From JADGHX01 sp035760965 (GTDB lineage Bacteria > Pseudomonadota > Gammaproteobacteria > Steroidobacterales > Steroidobacteraceae), in the NCBI GenBank assembly GCA_035760965.1, contig DASTRY010000078.1, forward strand, positions 1 to 37,486: DNA of 37,486 nucleotides. Direction: 5' to 3'. Position numbers and translations under genes: made by a program. The notes under the pieces are model-generated. The model was given only the letters and a program-made list of their open reading frames with translations, did not search any database and was not told the DNA's origin. Each line of letters begins with the position of its first letter. Position 1 is the first letter of the stretch. Of the stretch, positions 22,939 through 30,799 are shown one piece after another.

Positions 22939-24296
22939 GTGAAGACTGGAAGTCCTACGTTCGCCGCATCGAAGAGCTTGCGGCCCGTTCCGGTCTCAAT
23001 TTCCACCCTGTCGATTTCGAGGCTGTCCCGGACAGCTTCATGATGGAAATCGCCGTGTACGGGCTGCCGGTGCGCATGCCGCACTGGTCGTTCGGCGTGC
23101 GCTACATCTATCAGCTCATCCAGCGGCACATGGGCAACTCGCGGCTGTTCGAGGTGGTGTTCCCCGGCAACCCGGGGCACGCGTACCTCGCTGCGAGCAA
23201 CGGCCTGGCGGAAAACATCCTGGTAACCGCACACGTGCTCGGCCACGCGGATTTCTCGAAGAACAACCTGCTGTTCAAGCGCTGCCAGGAGCAGGTGAGC
23301 GAGCACATCGTCGAGCACGCTGCGAATCACGCCCGCCAGATCCAGCAGGCCATCGAGTCGTACGGCAAGGAACGTGTCGAGACCGTGCTCGACGCCGCCT
23401 TGGCGCTCGAGCAGCACATCGATGTCGACCAGTCGGTGCGGCGGCCGAAGTACCCCGAGTACCTACCGGACCCGAAGCCGCTGGTCGACGACGAGTTCCG
23501 CAAGCGCTTCGCGTCGCTCGATCCGCAGGCCGCGAGCACCATGACGGAGGTGCGCAAGAAGGCACCGATCCCGCTGCATCCCGAGCGCGACCTGCTCTGG
23601 TTCATCGCGAACTACGCGCCGGACCTCGAGAGCTGGGAGCGCGACATCTTCCTCGCCGTTCGCGAGGAGTCCTTTTATTTCTATCCCGTGTTCGCGACCC
23701 AGATCATGAACGAGGGATGGGCGTCGTACTGGCACGCGCGCCTGCTGCGAGAAGCGGACTTCGTGCCGCAGCAGGCGTATCTCGACGCCATCAAGTGTCA
23801 CTCGGACGTCGTGCGGCCGATCGCCGCGGACCAGCAGATCGCGCTCAGCATCAACCCGTACCACCTCGGGTTCTCGCTCTGGGAGAAGGTCATCGAAGCC
23901 GAAGGGCTCGATGCCGCGCGCAAGATCATGGTGCAGGACGACGACTTCAGCTTCGTGCGCAACTACCTGACGCGCGAGCTGGCCGACGAGCTCGGCCTCT
24001 TCCGTTTCAACGCCCGTGCGGACGGACAGATCAAGGTGCTGGAGCACGATCTCCCCGCCCTGCACGAGAGCCTGCTGCACCAGAAGTACAACTTCGGCGC
24101 GCCCAGCGTGTTCGCAAAGCACGTGCGCGTCGATGGCACGCTCGAGCTCTATCACGATCACGTGGTCGACGGGCGCGGGCTCGATCTCGAGCGTAGTCGA
24201 AAGGTGCTGGAGTACGTCCACCGTGTGTGGCGGCGGCCGGTCGTCCTGCAGACGGTGGACAGTCAGGGCTCCGGGCTCGAGATCAAATCGTCCTGA
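22935..24296 (+). CDS. ycgB: SpoVR family protein (YcgB)
   Basis: SpoVR/YcgB family protein of unknown biochemistry, named for a Bacillus spore cortex gene but present in many non-sporulating proteobacteria. Family blocks include FEVVFPGNPGHAYLAASNGL, VTAHVLGHADFSKNN, EESFYFYPVFATQIMNEGWA and SYWHARLL, with many conserved His and Glu that suggest metal binding. NPYHLGFSLWEKV and the C-terminal YVHRVWRRPVVLQTV also fit. At 453 residues it is slightly shorter than E. coli YcgB (about 510). Its ATG overlaps the yeaH stop, so translation is coupled. Here all three stress-linked genes form one operon, whereas E. coli keeps ycgB apart from yeaGH. Confidence 0.94.
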   Translation: MSEDWKSYVRRIEELAARSGLNFHPVDFEAVPDSFMMEIAVYGLPVRMPHWSFGVRYIYQLIQRHMGNSRLFEVVFPGNPGHAYLAASNGLAENILVTAHVLGHADFSKNNLLFKRCQEQVSEHIVEHAANHARQIQQAIESYGKERVETVLDAALALEQHIDVDQSVRRPKYPEYLPDPKPLVDDEFRKRFASLDPQAASTMTEVRKKAPIPLHPERDLLWFIANYAPDLESWERDIFLAVREESFYFYPVFATQIMNEGWASYWHARLLREADFVPQQAYLDAIKCHSDVVRPIAADQQIALSINPYHLGFSLWEKVIEAEGLDAARKIMVQDDDFSFVRNYLTRELADELGLFRFNARADGQIKVLEHDLPALHESLLHQKYNFGAPSVFAKHVRVDGTLELYHDHVVDGRGLDLERSRKVLEYVHRVWRRPVVLQTVDSQGSGLEIKSS

Positions 24297-24318
24297 GACG
24301 CGCACCCCGCGCGTCGAG

Positions 24319-24339
24319 CGCTTGCGGGGCGCGCAAGCG
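24319..24339. terminator. Hairpin between convergent spoVR and small genes
   Basis: Perfect 8-bp inverted repeat CGCTTGCG and CGCAAGCG with a 5-nt loop in the 61-nt gap between convergent genes. There is no T tract on either side, so it is a weak or Rho-assisted terminator at best. Confidence 0.35.
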
Positions 24340-24357
24340 GGCTACGGCACCAGCCAC

Positions 24358-24567
24358 TCAGCTCTTCGCCGGCGGCTCCGGATCGCGCCACGCTTCCTCG
24401 TCCTGCGAAGTCACGATCGCAACCGGGTCGCTCGCCGGGAAGGATGCGGCCAGCGCTTCATCCAGCTCTTGCTGAATACGGTGCCGTTTGGCGGCCGCGA
24501 GCGCCGCCCGGTTCGCCGCTTCCAACGCGGCTTGCTCTTCGTCGCGCGTCTTCATGCGAATGGTCAT
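24358..24567 (-). CDS. Small acidic protein with SFPASDP motif, hypothetical
   Basis: Predicted 69-residue soluble protein with an Ala/Glu-rich helical N-terminal half and the motif LDEALAASFPASDPVAI, which I recognise as recurring in short uncharacterised proteobacterial proteins. No signal peptide or membrane segment. The start may be this ATG or the one four codons on (24555); neither has a good ribosome binding site, which fits translational coupling to the small gene 11 nt upstream. Function unknown. Confidence 0.7.
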   Translation of the reverse strand: MTIRMKTRDEEQAALEAANRAALAAAKRHRIQQELDEALAASFPASDPVAIVTSQDEEAWRDPEPPAKS

Positions 24568-24578
24568 GTGGATGACGG

Positions 24579-24749
24579 TCAGGCTCGCCTCACAGGGTTC
24601 TGCCGTTCCGTCTCGTCGTGTTCCGGATCGACCGGCGGATCGTGAATCGGTTCATTCTGCCGCGGATCTTCCGGTGTCGGCGCACCCGGGGTGGTGGGCT
24701 GGAACACGGGCTTGTCGTGCTCGTTCGGCGGAGTTCTCGGCTCGGGCAT
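24579..24749 (-). CDS. Small Pro/Glu-rich disordered protein, hypothetical
   Basis: Predicted 56-residue hydrophilic protein (MPEPRTPPNEHDKPVFQPTT at the start) rich in Pro, Glu, Asp and Asn, with no hydrophobic core, so probably disordered. The start is fixed by a strong ribosome binding site, AGGAGG, seven bases before the ATG; the frame is open further upstream but without a site. It lies 11 nt ahead of the SFPASDP gene, so the two are probably co-transcribed. Function unknown. Confidence 0.65.
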   Translation of the reverse strand: MPEPRTPPNEHDKPVFQPTTPGAPTPEDPRQNEPIHDPPVDPEHDETERQNPVRRA

Positions 24750-24901
24750 TGGCAATTCCTCCTGTAGTTTCTCAAGCCGTCGCGCCCCGCAAAGTTCCAC
24801 GGTGTGCACGCCGCGCGGGCTAGCCGCACGCGTGGGCGCGGGAGTAGGCTTGAAACCCGCCGGCCGCTCGAGACCGGTGCGTCGTTCCCGGGGAATGCAC
24901 T

Positions 24902-26950
24902 ATGGGATACACGACACGCGACATCCGGAACATTGCCCTTGTCGGCAACGCGGGTGCCGGCAAGACGCTGCTGCTCGAGGCTCTGCTGCTACAGGCAGGG
25001 GTCATCCGGAGCAAGGGCAGTTTGCAACGGGGATCGACAGTCTCCGACTTCGATCCCCAGGAAAAACGCCTCCAGCACTCGATCGACACCGCCCTCTGCA
25101 GCTTCGAATCCGCCGACACTCACTTCACTCTCATCGACACCCCCGGTTACCCGGATTTTCTCGGTCGCACCTTCTCCGTCCTCGAAGCCGTCGAATCCGT
25201 CGCCGTCGTGATCAGCGCGGCGGACGGCATCGATACGACCACCGAGCGGCTGATGGAATTCGCGCGCGATCGCGGTCTCTGCCGGCTCGTCGTGATCAAC
25301 AAGATCGACGCGCGCGATGCGCAACCCGAGGCGCTGCTACGCGACCTGCGCGAGCGCTTCGGTGCCGAGTGCCTGCCGCTCAATCTGCCCTGCGACGGCG
25401 GCGCGGGTGTGGTCGACTGCTTCTTCCAGCCGCACGGCAAGCCCGCGGACTTCTCGAGCGTCGAGGCCGCGCACACGCAGATCATCGATCAGGTCGTGGA
25501 AGTCGACGAAGAGCTCATGGCGCTCTATCTCGAACAGGGCGAGGAGCTCGAGCCCGCGCAGCTGCACGATCCGTTCGAGAAGGCGCTGCGCGAGGGGCAC
25601 CTCGTGCCCGTGTGCTTCACGTCCGCCGAGACCGGTACCGGCATTGCCGAGTTGCTCGACATCTTCGTGCGCCTGATGCCCAATCCGCACGAAGGCAACC
25701 CGCCGCTCTTCTTGAAGGGCACCGGCGAGGATGCGGTGCGCGTGACCGTGACGCCCGATCCGGAGCAGCACGTGATCGCCCACGTGTTCAAGATCGCCGT
25801 CGATCCGTATGTCGGCAAGCTCGGGATCTTTCGCGTGCATCAGGGCACGGTGCGGCCCGGCAGCCAGCTGTTCGTCGGCGATGCGCGCAAGGCGTTTCGC
25901 ATCGCGCACCTTTTCAGGGTGATGGGCAAGGAGACGGTCGAGGTCCCGCAGGCCATCCCCGGGGACATCTGTGCCGTCTCGAAAGTGGACGAGCTGCACT
26001 TCGACGGCGTGCTCCACGATTCGCACGACGAGGATCACTACCACCTCCAAGCCGTGAGCTTCCCGCCCCCGATGCTCGGTGTGGCCATCGAGCCGGAGCG
26101 TCGTGGCGATGAGCAGCGGCTCGCAGACACCCTTCACAAGCTGACGGCAGAAGATCCGTGCGTGCGGCTGGAGCATCACGCCTCGCTCAACGAGACCGTC
26201 CTCTACGGCATGGGCGAATTCCATCTACGCGTGGTGCTCGAGCGCATGACGGAGCGCTACGGCGTGCGCGTGAAGACGCATCCGCCGAGCATTCCGTATC
26301 GCGAGACCATCACGCGTCCCGCCGAAGGACATTGCCGTCACAAGAAGCAGACGGGCGGTGCAGGGCAGTTCGGCGAGGTGTACTTGCGCGTCGAGGCGCT
26401 CGAGCGCGGCAAAGGCTTCGAGTTCGTCGACGAAGTGGTCGGCGGTGCCATCCCGGGACAGTTCATCCCGGCTGTCGAAAAAGGCGTGCGGCAGGTGCTG
26501 AGCGAGGGCGCGGTCGCCGGCTTCCCGCTGCAAGACATTCGCGTGACGGTGTACGACGGCAAACATCACTCGGTCGATTCGAAGGAAGTCGCCTTCGTGT
26601 CCGCCGGGCGCAAGGCGTTTCTCGATGCGATTCACAAGGCGAATCCGATCATTCTCGAGCCGGTGGTGAAGGTGGAGATCACCGCGCCCGCGACGGCGAT
26701 CGGCGACATCACCGGCGACCTCGCGACGAAGCGCGCGCGCATCAACGGCAACGACACGCGTCCGGGGCAGCGCGCGGCCGTGACCGCGCTCGTGCCGCTT
26801 GCGGAGATCACCGAGTACCAGTCGCGCCTGAAATCGCTGACCGGAGGTACGGGCGCTTTCACGATGGAGCTGAGCCATTACGATCCGGTGCCACCGCGCA
26901 AGCAGCAGGAGCTGATGCAGGCCTGGCGACCCCGCGCCGAGGAAGGCTGA
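24902..26950 (+). CDS. Elongation factor G-like GTPase (FusA2-type paralogue)
   Basis: Translational GTPase related to EF-G, 682 residues (EF-G is about 700). G1 is GNAGAGKT at 15-22, in place of the canonical AHIDAGKT; G3 is DTPGYPDF at 79-86; G4 is NKID at 133-136. The switch-I area reads RGSTVSDFDPQEKRLQHSI, as in EF-G-like paralogues, not as in canonical EF-G. Later domains include the domain IV-like KKQTGGAGQFGEVYLRVE and a C-terminal YDPVPPRKQQELM. It is not beside rpsL, rpsG or tuf, so it is the secondary copy, not the housekeeping one. It could act in ribosome recycling, tetracycline-like protection or stress translation; nothing here decides. GGGGAA nine bases upstream is the ribosome binding site. 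Confidence 0.9.
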   Translation: MGYTTRDIRNIALVGNAGAGKTLLLEALLLQAGVIRSKGSLQRGSTVSDFDPQEKRLQHSIDTALCSFESADTHFTLIDTPGYPDFLGRTFSVLEAVESVAVVISAADGIDTTTERLMEFARDRGLCRLVVINKIDARDAQPEALLRDLRERFGAECLPLNLPCDGGAGVVDCFFQPHGKPADFSSVEAAHTQIIDQVVEVDEELMALYLEQGEELEPAQLHDPFEKALREGHLVPVCFTSAETGTGIAELLDIFVRLMPNPHEGNPPLFLKGTGEDAVRVTVTPDPEQHVIAHVFKIAVDPYVGKLGIFRVHQGTVRPGSQLFVGDARKAFRIAHLFRVMGKETVEVPQAIPGDICAVSKVDELHFDGVLHDSHDEDHYHLQAVSFPPPMLGVAIEPERRGDEQRLADTLHKLTAEDPCVRLEHHASLNETVLYGMGEFHLRVVLERMTERYGVRVKTHPPSIPYRETITRPAEGHCRHKKQTGGAGQFGEVYLRVEALERGKGFEFVDEVVGGAIPGQFIPAVEKGVRQVLSEGAVAGFPLQDIRVTVYDGKHHSVDSKEVAFVSAGRKAFLDAIHKANPIILEPVVKVEITAPATAIGDITGDLATKRARINGNDTRPGQRAAVTALVPLAEITEYQSRLKSLTGGTGAFTMELSHYDPVPPRKQQELMQAWRPRAEEG

Positions 26951-26974
26951 GCGCGCTGGCTCACCGCTCTTCGA

Positions 26975-26992
26975 CGCATTCAGCCGAATGCG
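26975..26992. terminator. Short hairpin after the EF-G-like gene
   Basis: Inverted repeat CGCATTC and GAATGCG with a 4-nt loop, 24 nt past the EF-G-like stop and 32 nt before the next gene. There is no T tract. It may mark the end of the EF-G-like transcript. Confidence 0.35.
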
Positions 26993-27024
26993 CCCTTGGC
27001 GACGGCAGTCGCTAAACTAGCCGC

Positions 27025-27690
27025 ATGCTCGATCTTCCCGGCCAAGCGGTGCTCGACAAGCAGACCCTCGTGGGCGGTTGCCTGCGCCTGCCCTTGCGCG
27101 TCGACGGCGAGCGCCTGCGCGCTGAAGTTCAGTCCCTGCCCGCGTCGCTGTGGGGTACGACCGGCGGTCGCGTCGGCGTGCACACCGCCGCCGAGGCGCT
27201 GTTTCTGCGCGGCTATGCGCCGGCGGAGGGGCCGAAGCCGATTGAAGATCGTCCGCCGCTGCAGCTGCTGCCGTACGCTCGCGAGATCATCGAGCAGCTC
27301 ATCCCGGCTCCGCCGCTGCGCTGCCTGCTCGCGAAGCTGCCGCCGTTCGCCGTGATCCAGCCGCACATCGATCGCGCCCCGTATTTCGCGAAGAGCCTGC
27401 GCATTCACGTGCCGATCGAGACACACGAGCGCTCGTTCATGCTCTGCGCAGGGCAGGGTTATCTCATGCGTCTCGGCGAAGTGTGGGTGCTGAACAATAG
27501 CGCGGAGCACGCGGTCTGGAACGCCGACCCTGCACTCCACCGCACGCACATGATCTGCGATTTCATCGCGACCCCGGCGCTGCTGGCGTTACTTGCGCGC
27601 GGTGAGCGCGATCTCGGGCAGCCGATGCCGGAGGTCGAGCGCCACGTGCGCTCGCCCGGGGCGCGCGCTCACGCGATGGCTGGCGGATGA
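27025..27690 (+). CDS. Aspartyl/asparaginyl beta-hydroxylase-like 2-oxoglutarate oxygenase
   Basis: Predicted Fe(II)/2-oxoglutarate dioxygenase of the Asp/Asn beta-hydroxylase fold, 221 residues, single domain and without a signal peptide. Key residues: His114-x-Asp116 in IQPHIDRAPY, Arg126/His128 in LRIHVPIETHERSFML, and distal His162 in VWVLNNSAEHAVWN. Arg173, about ten residues on, is placed to bind 2-oxoglutarate. It has a carboxylate ligand (HxD), unlike canonical AspH. The stop overlaps the next gene (a sulfotransferase) as ATGA, so hydroxylation and sulfation are genetically coupled. TAAACT ends 6 nt before the ATG and could be a -10 box giving a leaderless message; no -35 box is clear. 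Confidence 0.82.
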   Translation: MLDLPGQAVLDKQTLVGGCLRLPLRVDGERLRAEVQSLPASLWGTTGGRVGVHTAAEALFLRGYAPAEGPKPIEDRPPLQLLPYAREIIEQLIPAPPLRCLLAKLPPFAVIQPHIDRAPYFAKSLRIHVPIETHERSFMLCAGQGYLMRLGEVWVLNNSAEHAVWNADPALHRTHMICDFIATPALLALLARGERDLGQPMPEVERHVRSPGARAHAMAGG

Positions 27691-28379
27691 TCGCGACCGA
27701 GCACTTCGTCTTCCTCCACCTGCACAAGTCCGGCGGCACGTTCGTGAACGAAGGGCTGCTGCGCTTCGTGCCGGACGCACGGCAGATCGGCTACCACTTG
27801 CCGCGGAAGCTGATTCCGCCGCCGCTGGCGCATCTGCCGGTGCTCGGGCTCGTGCGCAATCCGTGGAGCTATTACGTCTCGTGGTTCGCGTTCCAGGCGG
27901 CGCGCCCGCAGCCGAACGCGCTGTTCCGCGTGTTGAGCGACGATGGCCGTCTCGATTTCGAGGGTACGGTGCGCAACATGCTGGATCTTGGCGCGGGCGG
28001 CTCGCGGCTCGACGCGCTGCTCGCCGCGCTGCCGCCCGCGTACACGAACCGCGGCATCAATCTGCCAAGAGCCGCGATCGCGCCGATTCGCAACAGCGGC
28101 CTCGGCTTCTACAGCTACCTGTATCGCTATATGTACGATGGCCCGGGCATCCTGCACATGGGTCGCATGGAATTCTTGCGCGACGAGTTTCCAAAGCTGC
28201 TCGTGGCAGTCGGGCAGCCGGTGAGCGGTCCGCTGCGCGCGTATCTGGCAGAAGCGCCTGCGCGCAATACGTCAGAACACGCTGCATACACGAAGTACTA
28301 CAGCGATTCGCTCCGGGATCTGGTGGCCGAGCGCGACGCCGAGTTGATCGCGCGCTTCGGCTACCGGTTCGGAGATTAG
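27687..28379 (+). CDS. Sulfotransferase-family protein
   Basis: Predicted PAPS-dependent sulfotransferase, 230 residues. FVFLHLHKSGGTFVNEGL at about 7-24 is a 5'-phosphosulfate-binding loop of the sulfotransferase-2 type (HxHKSGGT), and LGLVRNPWSYYVSW at about 53-66 is the 3'-phosphate-binding segment (Arg57, Ser61). The C-terminal TKYYSDSLRDLVAERD-IARFGY pattern is usual for this family. It is translationally coupled to the oxygenase upstream. Its 3' end overlaps the convergent lipoprotein gene by 4 bases. The acceptor is unknown; a hydroxylated product of its partner is the obvious candidate. Confidence 0.85.
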   Translation: MIATEHFVFLHLHKSGGTFVNEGLLRFVPDARQIGYHLPRKLIPPPLAHLPVLGLVRNPWSYYVSWFAFQAARPQPNALFRVLSDDGRLDFEGTVRNMLDLGAGGSRLDALLAALPPAYTNRGINLPRAAIAPIRNSGLGFYSYLYRYMYDGPGILHMGRMEFLRDEFPKLLVAVGQPVSGPLRAYLAEAPARNTSEHAAYTKYYSDSLRDLVAERDAELIARFGYRFGD

Positions 28380-28696
28380 AAGCCGCGCGAGCGCTCTTGC
28401 GGCGGTGGCTTGGTCCGGCGCATTGCCTCCACACTCTCGCGCGACGCTTGTAGCACCGCCTGCATTTCCTCTTCGGTGAGGCAGGTGGTCGTGTAGCGCA
28501 CGTGTGAGCCGGTGTTCAGCTCGCGCCGGCAGTACCGCTTGTTGCCGTTCTCGTCCACGAGCTTGTAACCCGCCTTCTGCGCCTCGACGATGTTCTTGGC
28601 GGTCAGTTTTTCCTGGTGTTCGACCGGCGGTTCCTTCGGCGCGGTGCCGGCGCACCCTGCGAGCGCGAGGACGGCGAGCATGACTGAGAATCGCAT
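28376..28696 (-). CDS. Small lipoprotein with CRRE-TGS-C motif, hypothetical
   Basis: Predicted 106-residue lipoprotein. The signal peptide MRFSVMLAVLALAGC has its lipobox Cys at 15. The mature part ends in a block YCRRELNTGSHVRYTTTC (two Cys that could pair), which I recognise as a recurrent motif (Cys, TGS, Cys, acidic tail) of small uncharacterised proteobacterial proteins. The start at 28696 is chosen because AGGGGAG lies six bases ahead; the ATG at 28702 would touch it. It is the only small exported protein inside the hydroxylase/sulfotransferase cluster, so it is a candidate substrate or partner, by position only. Confidence 0.75.
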   Translation of the reverse strand: MRFSVMLAVLALAGCAGTAPKEPPVEHQEKLTAKNIVEAQKAGYKLVDENGNKRYCRRELNTGSHVRYTTTCLTEEEMQAVLQASRESVEAMRRTKPPPQERSRGF

Positions 28697-28720
28697 TTCC
28701 ATCTCCCCTGAGTGATCCCT

Positions 28721-30799
28721 TCAACGCAGCGCTTGCAGGCGCCGCCAAGTCGACTCGATAGCGGGCAGGACGCGCGCGATCTCCGCCTCGTGCTGCCGCC
28801 ACTTGTCACGCGCGGGCGGCGTGAGCGTGTAGCGAGACAGCGGCAGCGGTCGCGTCACATGCTGTGCCAGCGCCCCGTCGAATTCAATTCGCGCGAACTC
28901 GCAAAGCCGTCGGATCGTCGCCGCGGTGTCCGCGAGCAACTCACCATAAGTCACGCTCGTCCAGCGTTCCGGCGCAATGGCCGCCAGATCGTTCAACACG
29001 ATGCGATAGGTGCTGTCCCACTGGAACGCGGCGATCTCCTCGAGCGGCCGACCGTTCATCGCGCGCCAGCCCGGCGGCAGCAGCAGCGACCAGGGGCCTG
29101 CGAAGCCCGGCAAGCCGTTGTAGGTCTTCCAGCGACCGGAGCGCCACGCATCGATGATGCTGCCGAGGTTCTCGCGCGGATCGCGCCAGAGCACGATGAA
29201 ACGGGCGTCGGGGAAGATGCGGTCGAGGAACGGGATGCGCAGGGCGTTCTTCGGCGTCTTTTCCAGGAAGCGGAGGCTCGCGGCCGGCGCAGGCGGGCGG
29301 CCGTGCGCATCGCGCGCTTCGCGCAGCATCTGCTGAATGATGTTTTCACCGACTGCCACGCTGGCGCGTGCGGCGTCGAGGCGGTTCGAGTCGACGCCGG
29401 GCGCCCCGGGTTGCAGCTCGCGCAGACCTTCGATCAGCTCGTGGCCTTCGCCCCCCAGCGTGTGAAGGTGCTCGCTCACTGCGAGTGTCTCGAAGAGAAG
29501 CGTGCTGCCGGAGCGGGGCGCGGCGATGATGAAGATGGGCTCCGGCAGCCGCTCGCGAGTCAGGCGGTCGCCGGTGCTTTGCGAGCCGCCGCGAGCTGCG
29601 GCCGCATTCGGCGCCGAGTTCCGGGTCGGCACTGCGGGCGCGGGTTGCGCGGCGTCCGCGGCCGACCCGGTGACTCTCGAACCGAATGGAGCCTCGGCGG
29701 CGCGGGTCGCCAAGGCACCCTTCGCTGTCGCCGGTGCGCCGGTCGCTGTGGGCGGTGCGCCCGTTGCTGTCGGCGGTGCGCCGATCGCTGGCGGCGTTGC
29801 CGCGGTCTTGGCCGATGATGCGCCGGCCAAGCTTCCTGGAGCCGAGGTCACCGCCCCGGCATCGGTCGTCAGCATCGGCCGCAGCACGCGACCTTCCAGC
29901 ACCGCATGCGCACCGACGCGATTGGTGCGCATGACGAGCCCCTCGCCCAGTGTGCGCGAGGCTTCGCGCACCCCGTCACGCAGCTTCGCGAACTCCGGCC
30001 ACCCACTCGCATCCGCACCGTACAGCGCATAGAGCTGGCGCCAGTCGCGACAGAATGCGTCGAGCAGGCCGTGATAACGCATGAGCCGGGTCTGCAGAGC
30101 CGCCGAGTCCGTCTGCGGCACGAGCTCCGAGCGCAGGTCGAGAATCAGCAGATCGACTTCCGCTGGAGTCATCACCGGCGCGAGCACTGCGCGCTCGGTC
30201 ATCAGCGCAGGCTCGCGCCCAGGATCGAACCGCAGCTCGCGCACGCCTGTCGCGGCGGACTCGCTCTGCGCCACGAATTGCCAGAACGCCGCGCTTCCCG
30301 AGGTGTCCGCAACGAGATGAATCCGCTCATCCGGTGTCGGATTCTCCACACGATGCAGGCGCCAGTTGTCGAAGAGCCAGGCCTCGCCGGCGGCCATGTG
30401 CACGCTCTGATCGCCGCAATAGAAACGCACTTCCGGCCGCGTGACGATCGGCACGTGCAGCCGCACGCGATTGAACCAGTGATAGTTGATGTCCGCATGC
30501 TCGGGCACGTTCGCGCCGGGTGCGAGACGCAGTAGTCGCGAGCGGCTCCACACCACACCGAAACTTGCCAGCACCTGCCGCAGATAGGGCATCCGCGCGA
30601 GATGCGGCGTCGGGCCCATCACGCCGTTGACGGCGTCGTTCTCGCCGCCGTCGACGCTGATCAACCGCAGGGAGCTGTTGCCGGCGATGTGATTCGGATG
30701 TCTTGCCCACGCTTCAGCCGGCACCGTCGCCACTTCGGCACGCAAACGCTCCGCATCGAAGCGCACGGGCAAGCGATAGAAGGGCTGCGGCAGACGCAT
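28721..30799 (-). CDS. Fusion of Asp/Asn beta-hydroxylase-like oxygenase and sulfotransferase
   Basis: Bifunctional protein of 692 residues. The N-terminal domain (about 1-200) is an Asp/Asn beta-hydroxylase-like 2-oxoglutarate oxygenase: His101-x-Asp103 in VPEHADINYHWFN, RVRLHVPIVTRPEVRFYCGD, distal His149 in WLFDNWRLHRVEN and Arg159. A middle region (about 205-305) is helical and unassigned. Residues about 310-415 are an Ala/Pro/Thr-rich linker with 7-residue repeats. The C-terminal domain (about 420-690) is a PAPS sulfotransferase: FIIAAPRSGSTLLFETLA holds the 5'-phosphosulfate loop and FIVLWRDPRENLGSII the 3'-phosphate segment. The start codon follows the stop of the TPR-hydroxylase gene directly (TAAATG). 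The fusion is direct evidence that the two activities act on a common target. Confidence 0.88.
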   Translation of the reverse strand: MRLPQPFYRLPVRFDAERLRAEVATVPAEAWARHPNHIAGNSSLRLISVDGGENDAVNGVMGPTPHLARMPYLRQVLASFGVVWSRSRLLRLAPGANVPEHADINYHWFNRVRLHVPIVTRPEVRFYCGDQSVHMAAGEAWLFDNWRLHRVENPTPDERIHLVADTSGSAAFWQFVAQSESAATGVRELRFDPGREPALMTERAVLAPVMTPAEVDLLILDLRSELVPQTDSAALQTRLMRYHGLLDAFCRDWRQLYALYGADASGWPEFAKLRDGVREASRTLGEGLVMRTNRVGAHAVLEGRVLRPMLTTDAGAVTSAPGSLAGASSAKTAATPPAIGAPPTATGAPPTATGAPATAKGALATRAAEAPFGSRVTGSAADAAQPAPAVPTRNSAPNAAAARGGSQSTGDRLTRERLPEPIFIIAAPRSGSTLLFETLAVSEHLHTLGGEGHELIEGLRELQPGAPGVDSNRLDAARASVAVGENIIQQMLREARDAHGRPPAPAASLRFLEKTPKNALRIPFLDRIFPDARFIVLWRDPRENLGSIIDAWRSGRWKTYNGLPGFAGPWSLLLPPGWRAMNGRPLEEIAAFQWDSTYRIVLNDLAAIAPERWTSVTYGELLADTAATIRRLCEFARIEFDGALAQHVTRPLPLSRYTLTPPARDKWRQHEAEIARVLPAIESTWRRLQALR
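29721..29795 (-). repeat. 21-bp tandem repeats in the fusion-protein linker
   Basis: GGTGCGCC recurs at 29733, 29754 and 29775 (plus strand), a 21-bp period. The 12 bases before the first copy match part of a unit. It encodes about three 7-residue units of the type TATGAPP in the linker of the hydroxylase-sulfotransferase fusion. Variable copy number between strains is plausible. Confidence 0.75.
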
